This document shows, piece after piece, positions 8,817-17,367 of a stretch of DNA of 64,000 nt. A model generated the notes under the pieces. The model searched no databases. It had not been told where the DNA came from and saw only the letters and a list, made by a program, of their open reading frames with translations. Source of the DNA: Desulfolucanica intricata (GTDB taxonomy: Bacteria; Bacillota; Desulfotomaculia; Desulfotomaculales; Desulfofarciminaceae); NCBI RefSeq assembly GCF_001592105.1, contig NZ_BCWE01000020.1, positions 1 through 64,000 on the forward strand, in the 5' to 3' direction. The first letter of the stretch is position 1. Every line of letters begins with the position of its first letter. The translations under genes were made by a program, and so were the position numbers.

Positions 8817-9797
8817 TTAATGTAGGTATAAATTATAGTCTTCTGCAGTTATTGAAGGATGAACAGATATGGATATTGCCCCGGCAATTATTTTAGCAGT
8901 TTCCTGAATTAAATCATCAATTTCGCGGGGTGTAACCATTAAATTGCCGCCGAAAGGTTCCAGTACCCGGGCAGTAGCCTGCTGTACAATTTCGGGACTA
9001 ATGTTGAAGTTTTGATAAAGACTTGGATTACTGCCAATAGCTTGAAAGATTTGATTAAAGGTATCTTGTACTATTATGGCAGCATGAACAACTGTGGGTA
9101 CTCCGATTGCTATTGTTTTAACACCCATTGTTTCTTCATTGATTCCCTTCCGCTGATTACCAACACCTGAGCCAGGACTAATGCCAGTATCTGCTAATTG
9201 GATAGTAGTACTGATTCTATTTACGTTTCGGGCCGCCAGGGAATCTATTGCTATTATTAAATCAGGTTTGATTTTATCTACGACACCTTTAATAATTTCA
9301 GCTGTTTCTATACCGGTAATTCCCAGAACACCAGGCGCCAAAGAACTGACAGAACGCATACCCCCTTGAAGCTCTTGGGGTGCATATTGGTAAAGATGTC
9401 TTGTTACTATGCTATAATCTATTACCCGCGGGCCAAGGGCATCAGGTGTTGCATTCCAGTTCCCCAGTCCTACTAATAATATGTTTGCATCTTCCGGTAG
9501 GCTAAACAAGTTTGAAAGATGTTTAGATAAAATTTGAGTTACTTCTTTATGAGCCTCGCGGTTGTTCTCCCGTATAATTGGGGCTTCGATGGTTATATAA
9601 TTTCCACAAGGCTTACCCATTAGAGGTTCAGCTGACTTTTCGGTTATTTTTACTATTGTTACGGTGGCATTAGGGTATTGTTCCTCATTAACTATAACAC
9701 CCGGAATTTCTTGTCCTGTTTGACCCCGTAATAATTCATGAGCTTCTACGGCTAAATCTAGATTAATGTTAAAGGATTTACAACATTCTAAAATCAA
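8817..9797 (-). CDS. gpr: Germination protease GPR
   Basis: This 326-residue endopeptidase (family A25-type aspartic fold) cleaves SASPs when the spore germinates. The landmarks are NLDLAVEAHELL at the N terminus, where the autocleaved propeptide lies, GLGNWNATPDALGPRV, SLAPGVLGITGIETAEI, IIAIDSLAARNVNRI, and GISPGSGVGNQRKGI. The length fits clostridial-type GPR, shorter than in Bacillus. The start is TTG 9797 with AGGGGGT upstream; there is no in-frame ATG nearby. It is encoded next to, and convergent with, a SASP gene that supplies its substrate. Confidence 0.95.
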   Translation of the reverse strand: MILECCKSFNINLDLAVEAHELLRGQTGQEIPGVIVNEEQYPNATVTIVKITEKSAEPLMGKPCGNYITIEAPIIRENNREAHKEVTQILSKHLSNLFSLPEDANILLVGLGNWNATPDALGPRVIDYSIVTRHLYQYAPQELQGGMRSVSSLAPGVLGITGIETAEIIKGVVDKIKPDLIIAIDSLAARNVNRISTTIQLADTGISPGSGVGNQRKGINEETMGVKTIAIGVPTVVHAAIIVQDTFNQIFQAIGSNPSLYQNFNISPEIVQQATARVLEPFGGNLMVTPREIDDLIQETAKIIAGAISISVHPSITAEDYNLYLH

Positions 9798-9998
9798 TTT
9801 AGTTACCCCCTACACTTTTTGACGTTTATATACTTACCAAGCAGCGGTAATTTATACAAAAAACAAAAATTGTATGCTTTTTTTGGATTCATTATTTTTT
9901 GTATGCATTATATAGAATATAAATATGGAAAATTCGATTTTTTTTACCTTCTATGCTATAATATTTTTAATGTTTTCCTAAGGGAGGGTTACAAATCT

Positions 9999-10556
9999 TT
10001 GCGGGTTATATCCGGTATAGCCAGGGGTAGACGGTTGAAACCCCCTAAAGGTTTAAAAATAAGACCTACAGCTGATAGAGTAAAAGAAGCTCTTTTTAAT
10101 ATCATTAGAGACAGGGTAAAGGATAGTATATTTTTAGACTTATTTGCCGGGACCGGAAATATTGGTATTGAAGCTTTGAGCCGGGGAGCAGCCCGTGTTG
10201 TATTCGTGGAATACCACTATAGGACTCTTCAACTTATAAGAAGTAATCTAGAATTAACAGGATTTGTTGGTTTTGCTGAATTAGTTCAGGGAAATGTCCC
10301 TCTCTGTTTTGAGCATTTAAAAAGATTGGAAAACGGGTATCACTTAATCTTTTTGGATCCACCGTATTTAAAGAATTTAATAACTCCTACTTTAGAAGGG
10401 ATAAGTAAGTACAATTTTTTAATTCAAGGGGGATTGGTCATTGTAGAAAGTAGTAAGTTGGAAAATGTACCCCAAAAAATTGATAATTTACAACTTCAAC
10501 GTCAGGAGAAATACGGTGATACTTGTTTAAGTTTTTATTGTGAAAGATATAAATAA
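9999..10556 (+). CDS. rsmD: 16S rRNA (guanine(966)-N2)-methyltransferase RsmD
   Basis: This 185-residue SAM-dependent enzyme methylates G966 of 16S rRNA. It begins LRVISGIARGRRLKPPKG and has RPTADRVKEALFNII, the SAM site LDLFAGTGNIGIEALSRGA, and the catalytic DPPYLK. The frame is open to 9819, but the start is TTG 9999: AGGGAGGG lies 10 bases upstream and homologous RsmD proteins begin with this RVI(S/A)G sequence. The order rsmD-coaD is typical of Firmicutes. Confidence 0.95.
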   Translation: MRVISGIARGRRLKPPKGLKIRPTADRVKEALFNIIRDRVKDSIFLDLFAGTGNIGIEALSRGAARVVFVEYHYRTLQLIRSNLELTGFVGFAELVQGNVPLCFEHLKRLENGYHLIFLDPPYLKNLITPTLEGISKYNFLIQGGLVIVESSKLENVPQKIDNLQLQRQEKYGDTCLSFYCERYK

Positions 10557-10593
10557 CGATAATGGTTATTGAATTGTTTTTGGGGGGATTTTT

Positions 10594-11091
10594 TTGCGGA
10601 TAGGAATATACCCGGGTAGTTTTGATCCGGTTACCAATGGACATTTAGATATCATAGAAAGAGCTGCACTTCTTTTTGATCGTGTAATTGTTGCCGTATC
10701 TAAGAATGTAAATAAGAGTCCGCTGTTTACAGTATCTGAGCGCGTAGAGACACTGCAGCAGGTACTGATACCATATTATAATGTTGTTGTTGATTCTTTT
10801 GAAGGATTAACTGCCGTTTATGCCAGACAGCAAGGAGCTCAAGCTATAATTCGGGGATTAAGGGCTATATCCGATTTCGAAGCTGAGTTTATGATGGCAC
10901 TATCAAATAAAAAAATAGTTTCATCCGTAGAAACTATGTTTTTGATGACCAGAGCGGAATATTCATTTATTAGTTCATCTGCGGTTAAAGAAGTAGCATC
11001 ATTTGGTGGTTGTGTACAAAGTATGGTTCCGCCGCTGGTGGAGCAAAAATTAAAAGAAAAGTTTGCTATAAAGTTAAAAGGGGAGGGATAG
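10594..11091 (+). CDS. coaD: Pantetheine-phosphate adenylyltransferase
   Basis: This 165-residue enzyme makes dephospho-CoA from phosphopantetheine and ATP. The nucleotidyltransferase signature GSFDPVTNGHLDII is at the N terminus, RGLRAISDFEAEFMMALSNKKI in the middle and the second ATP motif YSFISSSAVKEVA near residue 125. The start is TTG 10594 after TGGGGGG. It follows rsmD by 37 bases and precedes the next gene by 4 bases. Confidence 0.97.
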   Translation: MRIGIYPGSFDPVTNGHLDIIERAALLFDRVIVAVSKNVNKSPLFTVSERVETLQQVLIPYYNVVVDSFEGLTAVYARQQGAQAIIRGLRAISDFEAEFMMALSNKKIVSSVETMFLMTRAEYSFISSSAVKEVASFGGCVQSMVPPLVEQKLKEKFAIKLKGEG

Positions 11092-11095
11092 CCCT

Positions 11096-11554
11096 GTGGA
11101 GCTTTTTAATGTTATAAATGAGTTGGAGGAACTTATCGAGAGTAGTCCCAAAATTCCTATGACCAAGAAGGTTTTGGTTGACGAAGATCGTGTATTGGAT
11201 TTTCTGGATCGTATTAGAGCTGTTTTACCGGAAGAAGTAAGACAAGCTAAATGGGTTGTGCAGGAGCGGGAAAAGGTTTTGTTAGATACAAAAAAAGAAG
11301 CAAACAGACTTATGGAGGATGCGAAAAGTAAAATACTTATGGAGGCAGAACAAAGTGAAGTAGTTAAGCAAGCACAAAAAATTGCTGAAGAAATAATGAA
11401 AAATGCAGAAAACGTTGCAGTCCAGATTAAGGAAGGGGCAAGAGATTATGCTGATGATATTCTAAAAGAATTAGAAGAAACTATAAGTAAACATTTGACT
11501 GAAATTCAACAGGGTAGGGTTGAGCTTCAGGGCTTAAAAAAAGAGGCAGGTTAA
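11096..11554 (+). CDS. Coiled-coil protein, F0F1 ATPase subunit b-like
   Basis: This 152-residue soluble protein has no membrane segment or signal. Residues 1-50 are ordered (VINELEELIESSPKIPMTKKV); residues 55-150 are a long charged helix (EREKVLLDTKKEANRLMEDAKSK and on) resembling the stalk of ATP synthase subunit b or a DivIVA/SepF-type coiled coil. Similar proteins lie behind coaD in related anaerobes and are usually left unnamed. The function is unknown. It starts at GTG 11096, 4 bases after coaD, and ends inside its terminator, so it is co-transcribed with rsmD-coaD. Confidence 0.8.
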   Translation: MELFNVINELEELIESSPKIPMTKKVLVDEDRVLDFLDRIRAVLPEEVRQAKWVVQEREKVLLDTKKEANRLMEDAKSKILMEAEQSEVVKQAQKIAEEIMKNAENVAVQIKEGARDYADDILKELEETISKHLTEIQQGRVELQGLKKEAG

Positions 11555-11577
11555 AAACAGACCTGCCTCTTTTTTTA
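11542..11577 (+). terminator. Terminator after the rsmD-coaD operon
   Basis: AGAGGCAGGT at 11542-11551 pairs with ACCTGCCTCT at 11561-11570, followed by a T-run. The stem overlaps the last codons of the coiled-coil gene. The next 250 bases (11578-11828) are AT-rich and show no gene. Confidence 0.93.
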
Positions 11578-11828
11578 TATTAATATATTTATTTTAAGAT
11601 TGAATTTTGGGTTAATTGTATATTAATATTGTAGTCGATGATATACATGGTTAACAGAATAGACACTTATAAAACAACTAACTATTTATTAAATTAATTG
11701 AAGTTATTAATTTTAGTTAATTAAATATCTATTAAGCATATAAATATAACAACTAAGGTATTTATTTTGACTATTCGCTGGGTTTAAATCAAGTCAGTCA
11801 TAATTTTTGCTTTTTTTCTACTACAGTT

Positions 11829-13028
11829 TTATTTGTTACTACATAATTCTTTAGTGTCGCGCGCGATAACCAATTCTTCATTAGTCGGGATAAGTAATAT
11901 AGCTACTTTTGAGCCGTCTTTAGATAAATTAACCTCTTTACCACGTACATTATTTTTCTCTTCATCTAATTCGATGCCTAAGAATTGTAAACCGTCACAA
12001 ATTTTAGCCCGCAGGCTGATGGAGTTTTCACCGATACCGGCAGTAAATACAATAGCGTCAACACCGTTCATTACTGCTGCATAAGCACCAATAAATTTCC
12101 GAACATAATGGGCATAAACGTCAATTGCAATTTTAGCCCGGTTATTTCCTTCTTTTATGCCATTTTCTATATCACGCATATCTGAAGATATACCGGAAAT
12201 GCCCAGAACGCCGGATTTTTTGTTCATCAAGGTGTCCATTTCCTTAGCGGACAGACCTTCTTTTTCCATAATAAACGGCATAATAGCCGGGTCGATTAGG
12301 CCGCAGCGAGTACCCATAACAAGACCTTCCAGAGGGGTAAAGCCCATTGAAGTGTCGACTACCTGACCGCCATTAACAGCAGCTATACTGGCCCCGTTGC
12401 CCAGGTGACAGGTAATAATTTTGACTTCTGACGGTTGTTTACCTAACATAGCTGCAGCTCTTTGGGATACATATTTATGAGAGGTTCCGTGGAAACCATA
12501 ACGGCGGATTTTGTATTTTTCATAATACTCATACGGTAAACCATAGATATAGGAAGCTTCAGGCATGGTCTGGTGAAAGGCAGTATCAAAAACAGCAACT
12601 TGAGGGACGTCCGGCATGAGTGATTTGCAAGCTTCTATACCCATGATATTTGCAGGATTGTGTAAGGGGGCTAAGTCCTGACAATCAATAATGCCCTGCA
12701 TTACTTCTTCGGTAACTATTGCGGAGGCGGTAAAGGTTTCACCACCGTGAACAACCCGGTGACCCACGGCATCAATTTCTTTCATGTTACTGATTACACC
12801 ATGCTCAGGGTTAACCAGAGCATCTAAAACCAGCTTTATAGCTACAGTATGGTTTTTCATTTCGGTTTCAATAACTACTTTATCTTTACCGGATGGTTCG
12901 TGTGTTAGAAAAGAGCCTGAAATGCCGATTCTTTCAACCAAGCCTTTGGCCAACAGGCTTTCAGTATCCATATCTAATAGTTGGTATTTTAAAGACGATG
13001 AGCCGCAGTTCATAACTAATACCTTCAT
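11829..13028 (-). CDS. ackA: Acetate kinase
   Basis: This 399-residue enzyme interconverts acetyl phosphate plus ADP and acetate plus ATP. The family signatures are both present: [14 protein letters not shown] at the N terminus and the later [52 protein letters not shown] and FTAGIGENS also match. The ATG has TAAGGAGGT upstream. It lies 125 bases downstream of pta on the same strand, so the two probably share a transcript for acetate formation or activation. Confidence 0.98.
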   Translation of the reverse strand: MKVLVMNCGSSSLKYQLLDMDTESLLAKGLVERIGISGSFLTHEPSGKDKVVIETEMKNHTVAIKLVLDALVNPEHGVISNMKEIDAVGHRVVHGGETFTASAIVTEEVMQGIIDCQDLAPLHNPANIMGIEACKSLMPDVPQVAVFDTAFHQTMPEASYIYGLPYEYYEKYKIRRYGFHGTSHKYVSQRAAAMLGKQPSEVKIITCHLGNGASIAAVNGGQVVDTSMGFTPLEGLVMGTRCGLIDPAIMPFIMEKEGLSAKEMDTLMNKKSGVLGISGISSDMRDIENGIKEGNNRAKIAIDVYAHYVRKFIGAYAAVMNGVDAIVFTAGIGENSISLRAKICDGLQFLGIELDEEKNNVRGKEVNLSKDGSKVAILLIPTNEELVIARDTKELCSNK

Positions 13029-13153
13029 GTGATAAAACCTCCTTATGAATAATTTATTAGGGAAATTTTATTTCATATTTTCGGTAGCTATGCTTTGCCA
13101 AGTTCTGTGGATAAATTAAATGATAATATTGTTTAGGGCAACTTTCTTGAAAC

Positions 13154-14158
13154 TTATTTTACTGCTTGGGCTTGGCAAACAGTAATAGCAGTTACATTTA
13201 CAATATCATCAACACTGCAGCCACGGGACAGGTCATTAACCGGTTTGGCAATACCTTGTAAAATGGGGCCGATGGCTTCAGCACCTGCTAGTCTTTGAAC
13301 AAGTTTGTAGCCGATATTTCCGGCCTGCAGGTCGGGAAATACTAAAACATTACATTTTCCGGCAATGTCACTACCGGGTGCTTTTGAGGCCCCAACTTTG
13401 GGAACAATAGCTGCATCAGCCTGAAATTCACCGTCAACAACTAAATCAGTGTATCTTTCTGTAGCAATTTTAGTTGCTTCTTGAACCTTTGATACTAAAT
13501 CGTGTTTAGCACTGCCTTTGGTAGAGAAGGAAAGCATTCCCACTTTTGGCTCGTCAATATTTGCGATGGCTTTGGCAGTTTGTGCAGAAGCATAAGCAAT
13601 TTCAGCCAGTTGTTCAGCACTGGGGTTGGGGTTTACTGCGCAGTCGGCAAATACCATAATACCTTCTTGTCCATAGTCTTTTGTTGGTAAAATCATTACA
13701 AAGGCACCGGACACAACAGAGATTCCCGGGGCAGTTTTGATGATTTGTAATGAGGGTCTTAAAACGTCTCCGGTAGTATTCATAGCACCTGCGACCATAC
13801 CGTCAGCATCATTCAGTTTGACCATCAGTGCTCCGAAATACAAGGGGTTCTTTAGTAATTCACGAGCTTCATCTATAGTCATTCCCTTGGACTTACGAAT
13901 TTCTGCCAGCTGTTCGGCATAAAACTGAATTTTATCAGTTGAATTTGGATCTACAATGGAAACTCCCTCCAGATTCACGCCCTGGTTAGCCGCTGAAGAG
14001 TTAATAGCATCGGCATTTCCCAGTAAAATAACTTTGGCAGTACCTTCTGTGGCAATTATCTGAGCTGCTTTAATTGTTCTTTCGTCATTGGATTCCGGGA
14101 AAACAATGGTTTGCGGGTTTGATTTTGCCTTGGCTTTAATTTGTTCAATAAGACTCAC
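13154..14158 (-). CDS. pta: Phosphate acetyltransferase
   Basis: This 334-residue enzyme converts acetyl-CoA and phosphate to acetyl phosphate, the substrate of AckA. It is the short form without the N-terminal DRTGG/regulatory domain. Conserved stretches include TIVFPESNDERTIKAA, GAMNTTGDVLRPSLQII, SGAFVMI, FADCAVNPNPSAEQLAEIA, MLSFSTKGSA and GKCNVLVFPDLQAGNIGYKLVQRLAGA. The start is GTG 14158 after AAAGGAGGT. Order on the minus strand is pta then ackA. The 237 bases before pta are AT-rich, without a clear regulatory motif. Confidence 0.97.
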   Translation of the reverse strand: MSLIEQIKAKAKSNPQTIVFPESNDERTIKAAQIIATEGTAKVILLGNADAINSSAANQGVNLEGVSIVDPNSTDKIQFYAEQLAEIRKSKGMTIDEARELLKNPLYFGALMVKLNDADGMVAGAMNTTGDVLRPSLQIIKTAPGISVVSGAFVMILPTKDYGQEGIMVFADCAVNPNPSAEQLAEIAYASAQTAKAIANIDEPKVGMLSFSTKGSAKHDLVSKVQEATKIATERYTDLVVDGEFQADAAIVPKVGASKAPGSDIAGKCNVLVFPDLQAGNIGYKLVQRLAGAEAIGPILQGIAKPVNDLSRGCSVDDIVNVTAITVCQAQAVK

Positions 14159-14395
14159 TTGTAAATACCTCCTTTTGAATAAATATTGTTTGTTTTTAAG
14201 GTTAAATTGTATTATACAATTTAACTTTTTTGATTATTTGACAATTACAATGCTTTCATCTGAAGTATTATTTTAGTACAATTTTTATAATAACACATCT
14301 CCTTTGTATTTTATAGCAGTTGGAATATATAAGACTATCAAAATTTTTAGGAATAGTAAAAATAGTATGAATATTCTCTTTAAAAAATTAAAATA

Positions 14396-15691
14396 TTATC
14401 TGGAAAATGTATGTCGAATGTTTTTAATTAGGTAGAAAGATACTATCAGTACAGCTATGAAGGTAATGCTCATTATAAATATTAACAAGAAAAATATAAT
14501 GTTAGCAGCAGGCGAAGTTGTTATCTGTCGACCAAATGTAGAGAAAACAGGTTGGGATAATGCCGATACCGTATTATAACAAGGGCCAAGAAATATATAG
14601 GTGTAAGTTGCTGCTAAAATTGCATGTGCCAAACGTGATAGAAAGAAAGGTCTCATTCTAATATCGGTCCCTACAAGCATACTTGCAACTTGGGCGTGAA
14701 CAGAGAGGCCACCCCAGCCGAGAATCATTGCCACAGCAATTACTTTTTCAAGCAAGGGTGCTGAAGCTTCACATGCTAATTTTGTACCTATAGTCATCTC
14801 AATAAAGCCACTGCTTAAACTATTAGTTAATTCAGGTGAAAGGCCAAGTGGTAATAAGACGTTTCCGATTAATTGACCTAATGTTTGAATAACCCCTGCA
14901 CTGGTTAGTAAACGTATAATTACTGCAAATAGAATAATAAAACCTCCGATACTTAATAAATTAGTAACGGAATTTTTTACTGCATTACCCAATATTTCCC
15001 CCAGGGGGCGTTTTTCCTGCCTTTGAATCAACAGCATTTGCTGAAATGCTCGTTTAAGTAGATTTCCGTGGGAAATACTGCCGGTAACTATTTCTTTATC
15101 TTTACGAGCATAATACCTTAAAAAAATTCCCAGCGTTATGCTGGCCAGATAATGAGCACCAGCGATAATTATACCTAATTCGGGATTATGAAGCATTCCT
15201 ACAGAAACAGCTACAAGCATAAAAAGTGGGCTGGAATTATTTGTATAACAAATTAATCGTTCTGCCTCAACCCTGGTACATAACTTTTGCTTGCGTAATT
15301 TGGCTGTAACCATTGCACCGATAGGAAATCCTGATGTAAAACCGATAGCTAGTACAAATGACCCTGCTCCTGGTACGTTAAAGATAGGACGCATAACAGG
15401 TTCCAGTAAAATACCCATAAAATGCACAACACCAAAAGTCATTAACAACTCTGAAGCAATAAAAAACGGCAGCAGAGAAGGAAAAACTATTGTTAGCCAG
15501 GTTTCCAGTCCTGACACTGAACCTTCAAAGACGGTTTTAGGTTGGGTAATCATAGCTAAAATAAATGCCAGTATACAAATTGTCCAAAAGCCTTTAGTTA
15601 TATAAGTATAATAGTAACTTTTGGGTGGAAAGTATTTTTTAATTATGATAGCAAAAATACAAATGCATAATAATGTTAACGCTGATAGCAT
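14396..15691 (-). CDS. ylbJ: Sporulation integral membrane protein YlbJ
   Basis: This 431-residue polytopic membrane protein is known in Bacillus as a sigma-E dependent protein needed for spore cortex formation. Nucleoside-recognition (Gate) type features are seen: VFPSLLPFFIASELLM, GFTSGFPIGAMVTAKL, CYTNNSSPLFMLVAVSVGML and a second half with IGGFIILFAVIIRLL and GFIEMTIGTKLACE. About nine or ten hydrophobic segments can be counted. The ATG at 15691 has only a weak ribosome site (TGGTGA). It is transcribed away from yceD and towards pta, as a separate unit. Confidence 0.92.
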   Translation of the reverse strand: MLSALTLLCICIFAIIIKKYFPPKSYYYTYITKGFWTICILAFILAMITQPKTVFEGSVSGLETWLTIVFPSLLPFFIASELLMTFGVVHFMGILLEPVMRPIFNVPGAGSFVLAIGFTSGFPIGAMVTAKLRKQKLCTRVEAERLICYTNNSSPLFMLVAVSVGMLHNPELGIIIAGAHYLASITLGIFLRYYARKDKEIVTGSISHGNLLKRAFQQMLLIQRQEKRPLGEILGNAVKNSVTNLLSIGGFIILFAVIIRLLTSAGVIQTLGQLIGNVLLPLGLSPELTNSLSSGFIEMTIGTKLACEASAPLLEKVIAVAMILGWGGLSVHAQVASMLVGTDIRMRPFFLSRLAHAILAATYTYIFLGPCYNTVSALSQPVFSTFGRQITTSPAANIIFFLLIFIMSITFIAVLIVSFYLIKNIRHTFSR

Positions 15692-15847
15692 ATAATTATC
15701 ACCAGATATGTTAGAGATTATTATAATAAAATATTTATGTTCTGTGTAGTGGTATTAGAATAAAATTTTTGATTAATTAAAAAATTATGAAAAAACTATA
15801 TTCTAATGACAGTTTTGGTTGATAAACGGAACTAATAAGGAAAAAAC

Positions 15848-15876
15848 TTGACAAAAAGTTAATGCCTTAATATAAT
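15848..15876 (+). promoter_or_regulatory. Promoter of yceD-rpmF
   Basis: TTGACA at 15848-15853 and TATAAT at 15871-15876 are both perfect, with a 17-base spacer, ending 28 bases before the yceD start codon. This is one of the strongest promoter matches in the window. Confidence 0.85.
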
Positions 15877-15904
15877 GAATTTTGTTGAAATCAGAGGTGC
15901 TTCT

Positions 15905-16444
15905 ATGTTTAAAATAGATTTAAAAACTATTAGAAATTTTTCAGGTAAAACAGAAAATTACGAGTTTAAAAATGAGATTAATCCTATGGAAACTGAAGCC
16001 GGCCCCCTTTTTTTTAAGGGTCCGGTTTTAGTTGATGTTAATGTAACTAATTTAAAAGGTTCCTTTGTTGTAAAAGGCCATACAGAAGGTCTGGTAATAA
16101 TGAAATGCAGTCGTTGTCTCGATGAAATTTTATTGCCTTTTCATAGTGAAATAGACCAAACTTATCGTCCCGTTTTTTCAACTGCGTCTGATGATGTTGA
16201 TCGTTATGATAATGATGATAATGATATTTATGATATAATAACTTTTCGGGGTAATTTTTTAGATATTACCCCCGAAGTATTAAAAAGTATATATATGTCT
16301 TTGCCGATGAAAGTATTATGTACTGCTGACTGTAAAGGATTGTGCCAGCATTGTGGGACAAATCTAAACAAAGAAAAGTGTAACTGTGAGATCGAAAAAG
16401 TCGACCCGCGTCTGGCAGTATTAAAAGGATTACTGAAAGATTAA
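15905..16444 (+). CDS. yceD: YceD family protein (DUF177), 23S rRNA accumulation
   Basis: This 179-residue protein belongs to the DUF177/YceD family that is nearly always encoded just before rpmF; in E. coli it affects 23S rRNA levels and in plants it is linked to plastid 23S rRNA. The N-terminal part is a beta-rich domain; the core has CSRCLDEILLPF, and the C terminus carries a CTADCKGLCQHCGTNLNKEKC knuckle that could bind metal. The frame opens at 15875, but ATG 15905 is chosen because AGAGGTG precedes it and the upstream codons fall at the promoter's expected transcription start. Confidence 0.92.
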   Translation: MFKIDLKTIRNFSGKTENYEFKNEINPMETEAGPLFFKGPVLVDVNVTNLKGSFVVKGHTEGLVIMKCSRCLDEILLPFHSEIDQTYRPVFSTASDDVDRYDNDDNDIYDIITFRGNFLDITPEVLKSIYMSLPMKVLCTADCKGLCQHCGTNLNKEKCNCEIEKVDPRLAVLKGLLKD

Positions 16445-16485
16445 GTATTAAGCATCGTACTAGAATTGTTCAAGGAGGTGGAAAT

Positions 16486-16656
16486 ATGGGAGTACAACAA
16501 AACAGGACTTCAAAGCAAAGAAAAAGATCTCGTAGGGCGCAGCAGAAATTAACTGCACCCGGTTATGTAAAATGTCCACAGTGCCATGAACCGGTGAAAC
16601 CTCACTATGTATGTTCGGAATGTGGATTTTACGATGCTAAAAAAGTAGTTAAATAA
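16486..16656 (+). CDS. rpmF: Large ribosomal subunit protein bL32
   Basis: This 56-residue ribosomal protein has a basic N terminus (QNRTSKQRKRSRRAQQKL) and the zinc ribbon CPQCHEPVKPHYVCSECGFY with four cysteines (C+ form). AAGGAGGTGG stands before its ATG. It follows yceD by 41 bases and ends at a terminator, so yceD-rpmF is a two-gene unit. Confidence 0.97.
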   Translation: MGVQQNRTSKQRKRSRRAQQKLTAPGYVKCPQCHEPVKPHYVCSECGFYDAKKVVK

Positions 16657-16681
16657 TATATTTTAAAAAGAGTTTAATAAG

Positions 16682-16709
16682 CTTTGGTTCTCGGACCAAA
16701 GTTTTTTTT
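16682..16709 (+). terminator. Terminator after rpmF
   Basis: CTTTGGT pairs with ACCAAAG across a 6-base loop and is followed directly by eight T. It separates yceD-rpmF from the fapR promoter. Confidence 0.92.
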
Positions 16710-16718
16710 GTGGTTTTG

Positions 16719-16747
16719 TTGCATTTTATTTCCAAATAATTTATACT
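16719..16747 (+). promoter_or_regulatory. Promoter of the fapR fatty-acid operon
   Basis: TTGCAT at 16719-16724 and TATACT at 16742-16747 are separated by 17 bases. The expected transcription start falls within the FapR palindrome at 16752-16768, a sound arrangement for repression. Confidence 0.75.
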
Positions 16748-16751
16748 TTAT

Positions 16752-16768
16752 TTAGTACCTGGTACTAA
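16752..16768 (+). promoter_or_regulatory. FapR operator
   Basis: TTAGTACCTGGTACTAA is a perfect 17-base palindrome around its central base. It matches the known FapR box (TTAGTACC...TACTAA type). It lies between the -10 box and the fapR ribosome site, so FapR should repress its own operon until malonyl-CoA or malonyl-ACP rises. Confidence 0.93.
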
Positions 16769-16789
16769 TAAAATATAGGAGTAACCTTT

Positions 16790-17359
16790 ATGGTTAGAGC
16801 TGTACTGAAAAAATCGGAACGTCAACAGTTATTGGCAAGATATCTGTCTAACAATCCTTTTTTGACTGATGGAAAATTAGCTCAAATTCTTGGTGTCAGT
16901 ATACAAACTGTCAGATTGGACAGAGGAGAATTAGATATTCCTGAATACCGGGAACGTCTGAAAAACATGGCTAAAGGTAATGGACGGCAAATTAAATCTT
17001 TAAGTGGCGGGGAACTTGTAGGCGAATTAATTGAAATGGAAGCTAACAAAAGTGGAGTTTCACTGCTTTGTATCAATGATGATATGACTTTCAAAAAAAC
17101 TAAAATTGCTCGTGGACACCACTTATTTGCCCAAGCTAATTCTTTGGCTGTAGCAATTATAAATGCTGAAGTAGTGCTGACCGGGACCGCAAAGGTAAGT
17201 TTTATAAGACCGGTATATACTGGTGAACAAGTAATAGCTAAGGCAGCAGTAAAACAAAAAAAAGGTTTGAAATATTTTGTTAAAGTTGTGTCCCAGGTAA
17301 TTGATGATATAGTTCTAGAAGGTGATTTTCTGGTTTTTGCAATGTCTAAGGAGGTTTAA
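16790..17359 (+). CDS. fapR: Fatty acid biosynthesis transcriptional regulator FapR
   Basis: This 189-residue repressor of lipid synthesis genes has an N-terminal DeoR-like helix-turn-helix (about residues 10-60, with LTDGKLAQILGVSIQTVRLDR) and a C-terminal hotdog-fold domain that senses malonyl-CoA (GHHLFAQANSLAVAIIN, GTAKVSFIRPVYTGEQVIAKA). It is the first gene of fapR-plsX-fabH-fabK-fabD-fabG-acpP-fabF-rnc-ftsY and lies just behind its own operator. In Bacillus the regulator also heads plsX-fabD-fabG-acpP. Confidence 0.95.
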   Translation: MVRAVLKKSERQQLLARYLSNNPFLTDGKLAQILGVSIQTVRLDRGELDIPEYRERLKNMAKGNGRQIKSLSGGELVGELIEMEANKSGVSLLCINDDMTFKKTKIARGHHLFAQANSLAVAIINAEVVLTGTAKVSFIRPVYTGEQVIAKAAVKQKKGLKYFVKVVSQVIDDIVLEGDFLVFAMSKEV

Positions 17360-17367
17360 GCCTGTAG

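Noticed and set aside
9819-9998. Extended N terminus of RsmD from ATG 9819
   Set aside because: The extra 60 residues are Phe/Tyr/Lys-rich AT-driven sequence; the family N terminus and a strong ribosome site point to TTG 9999.
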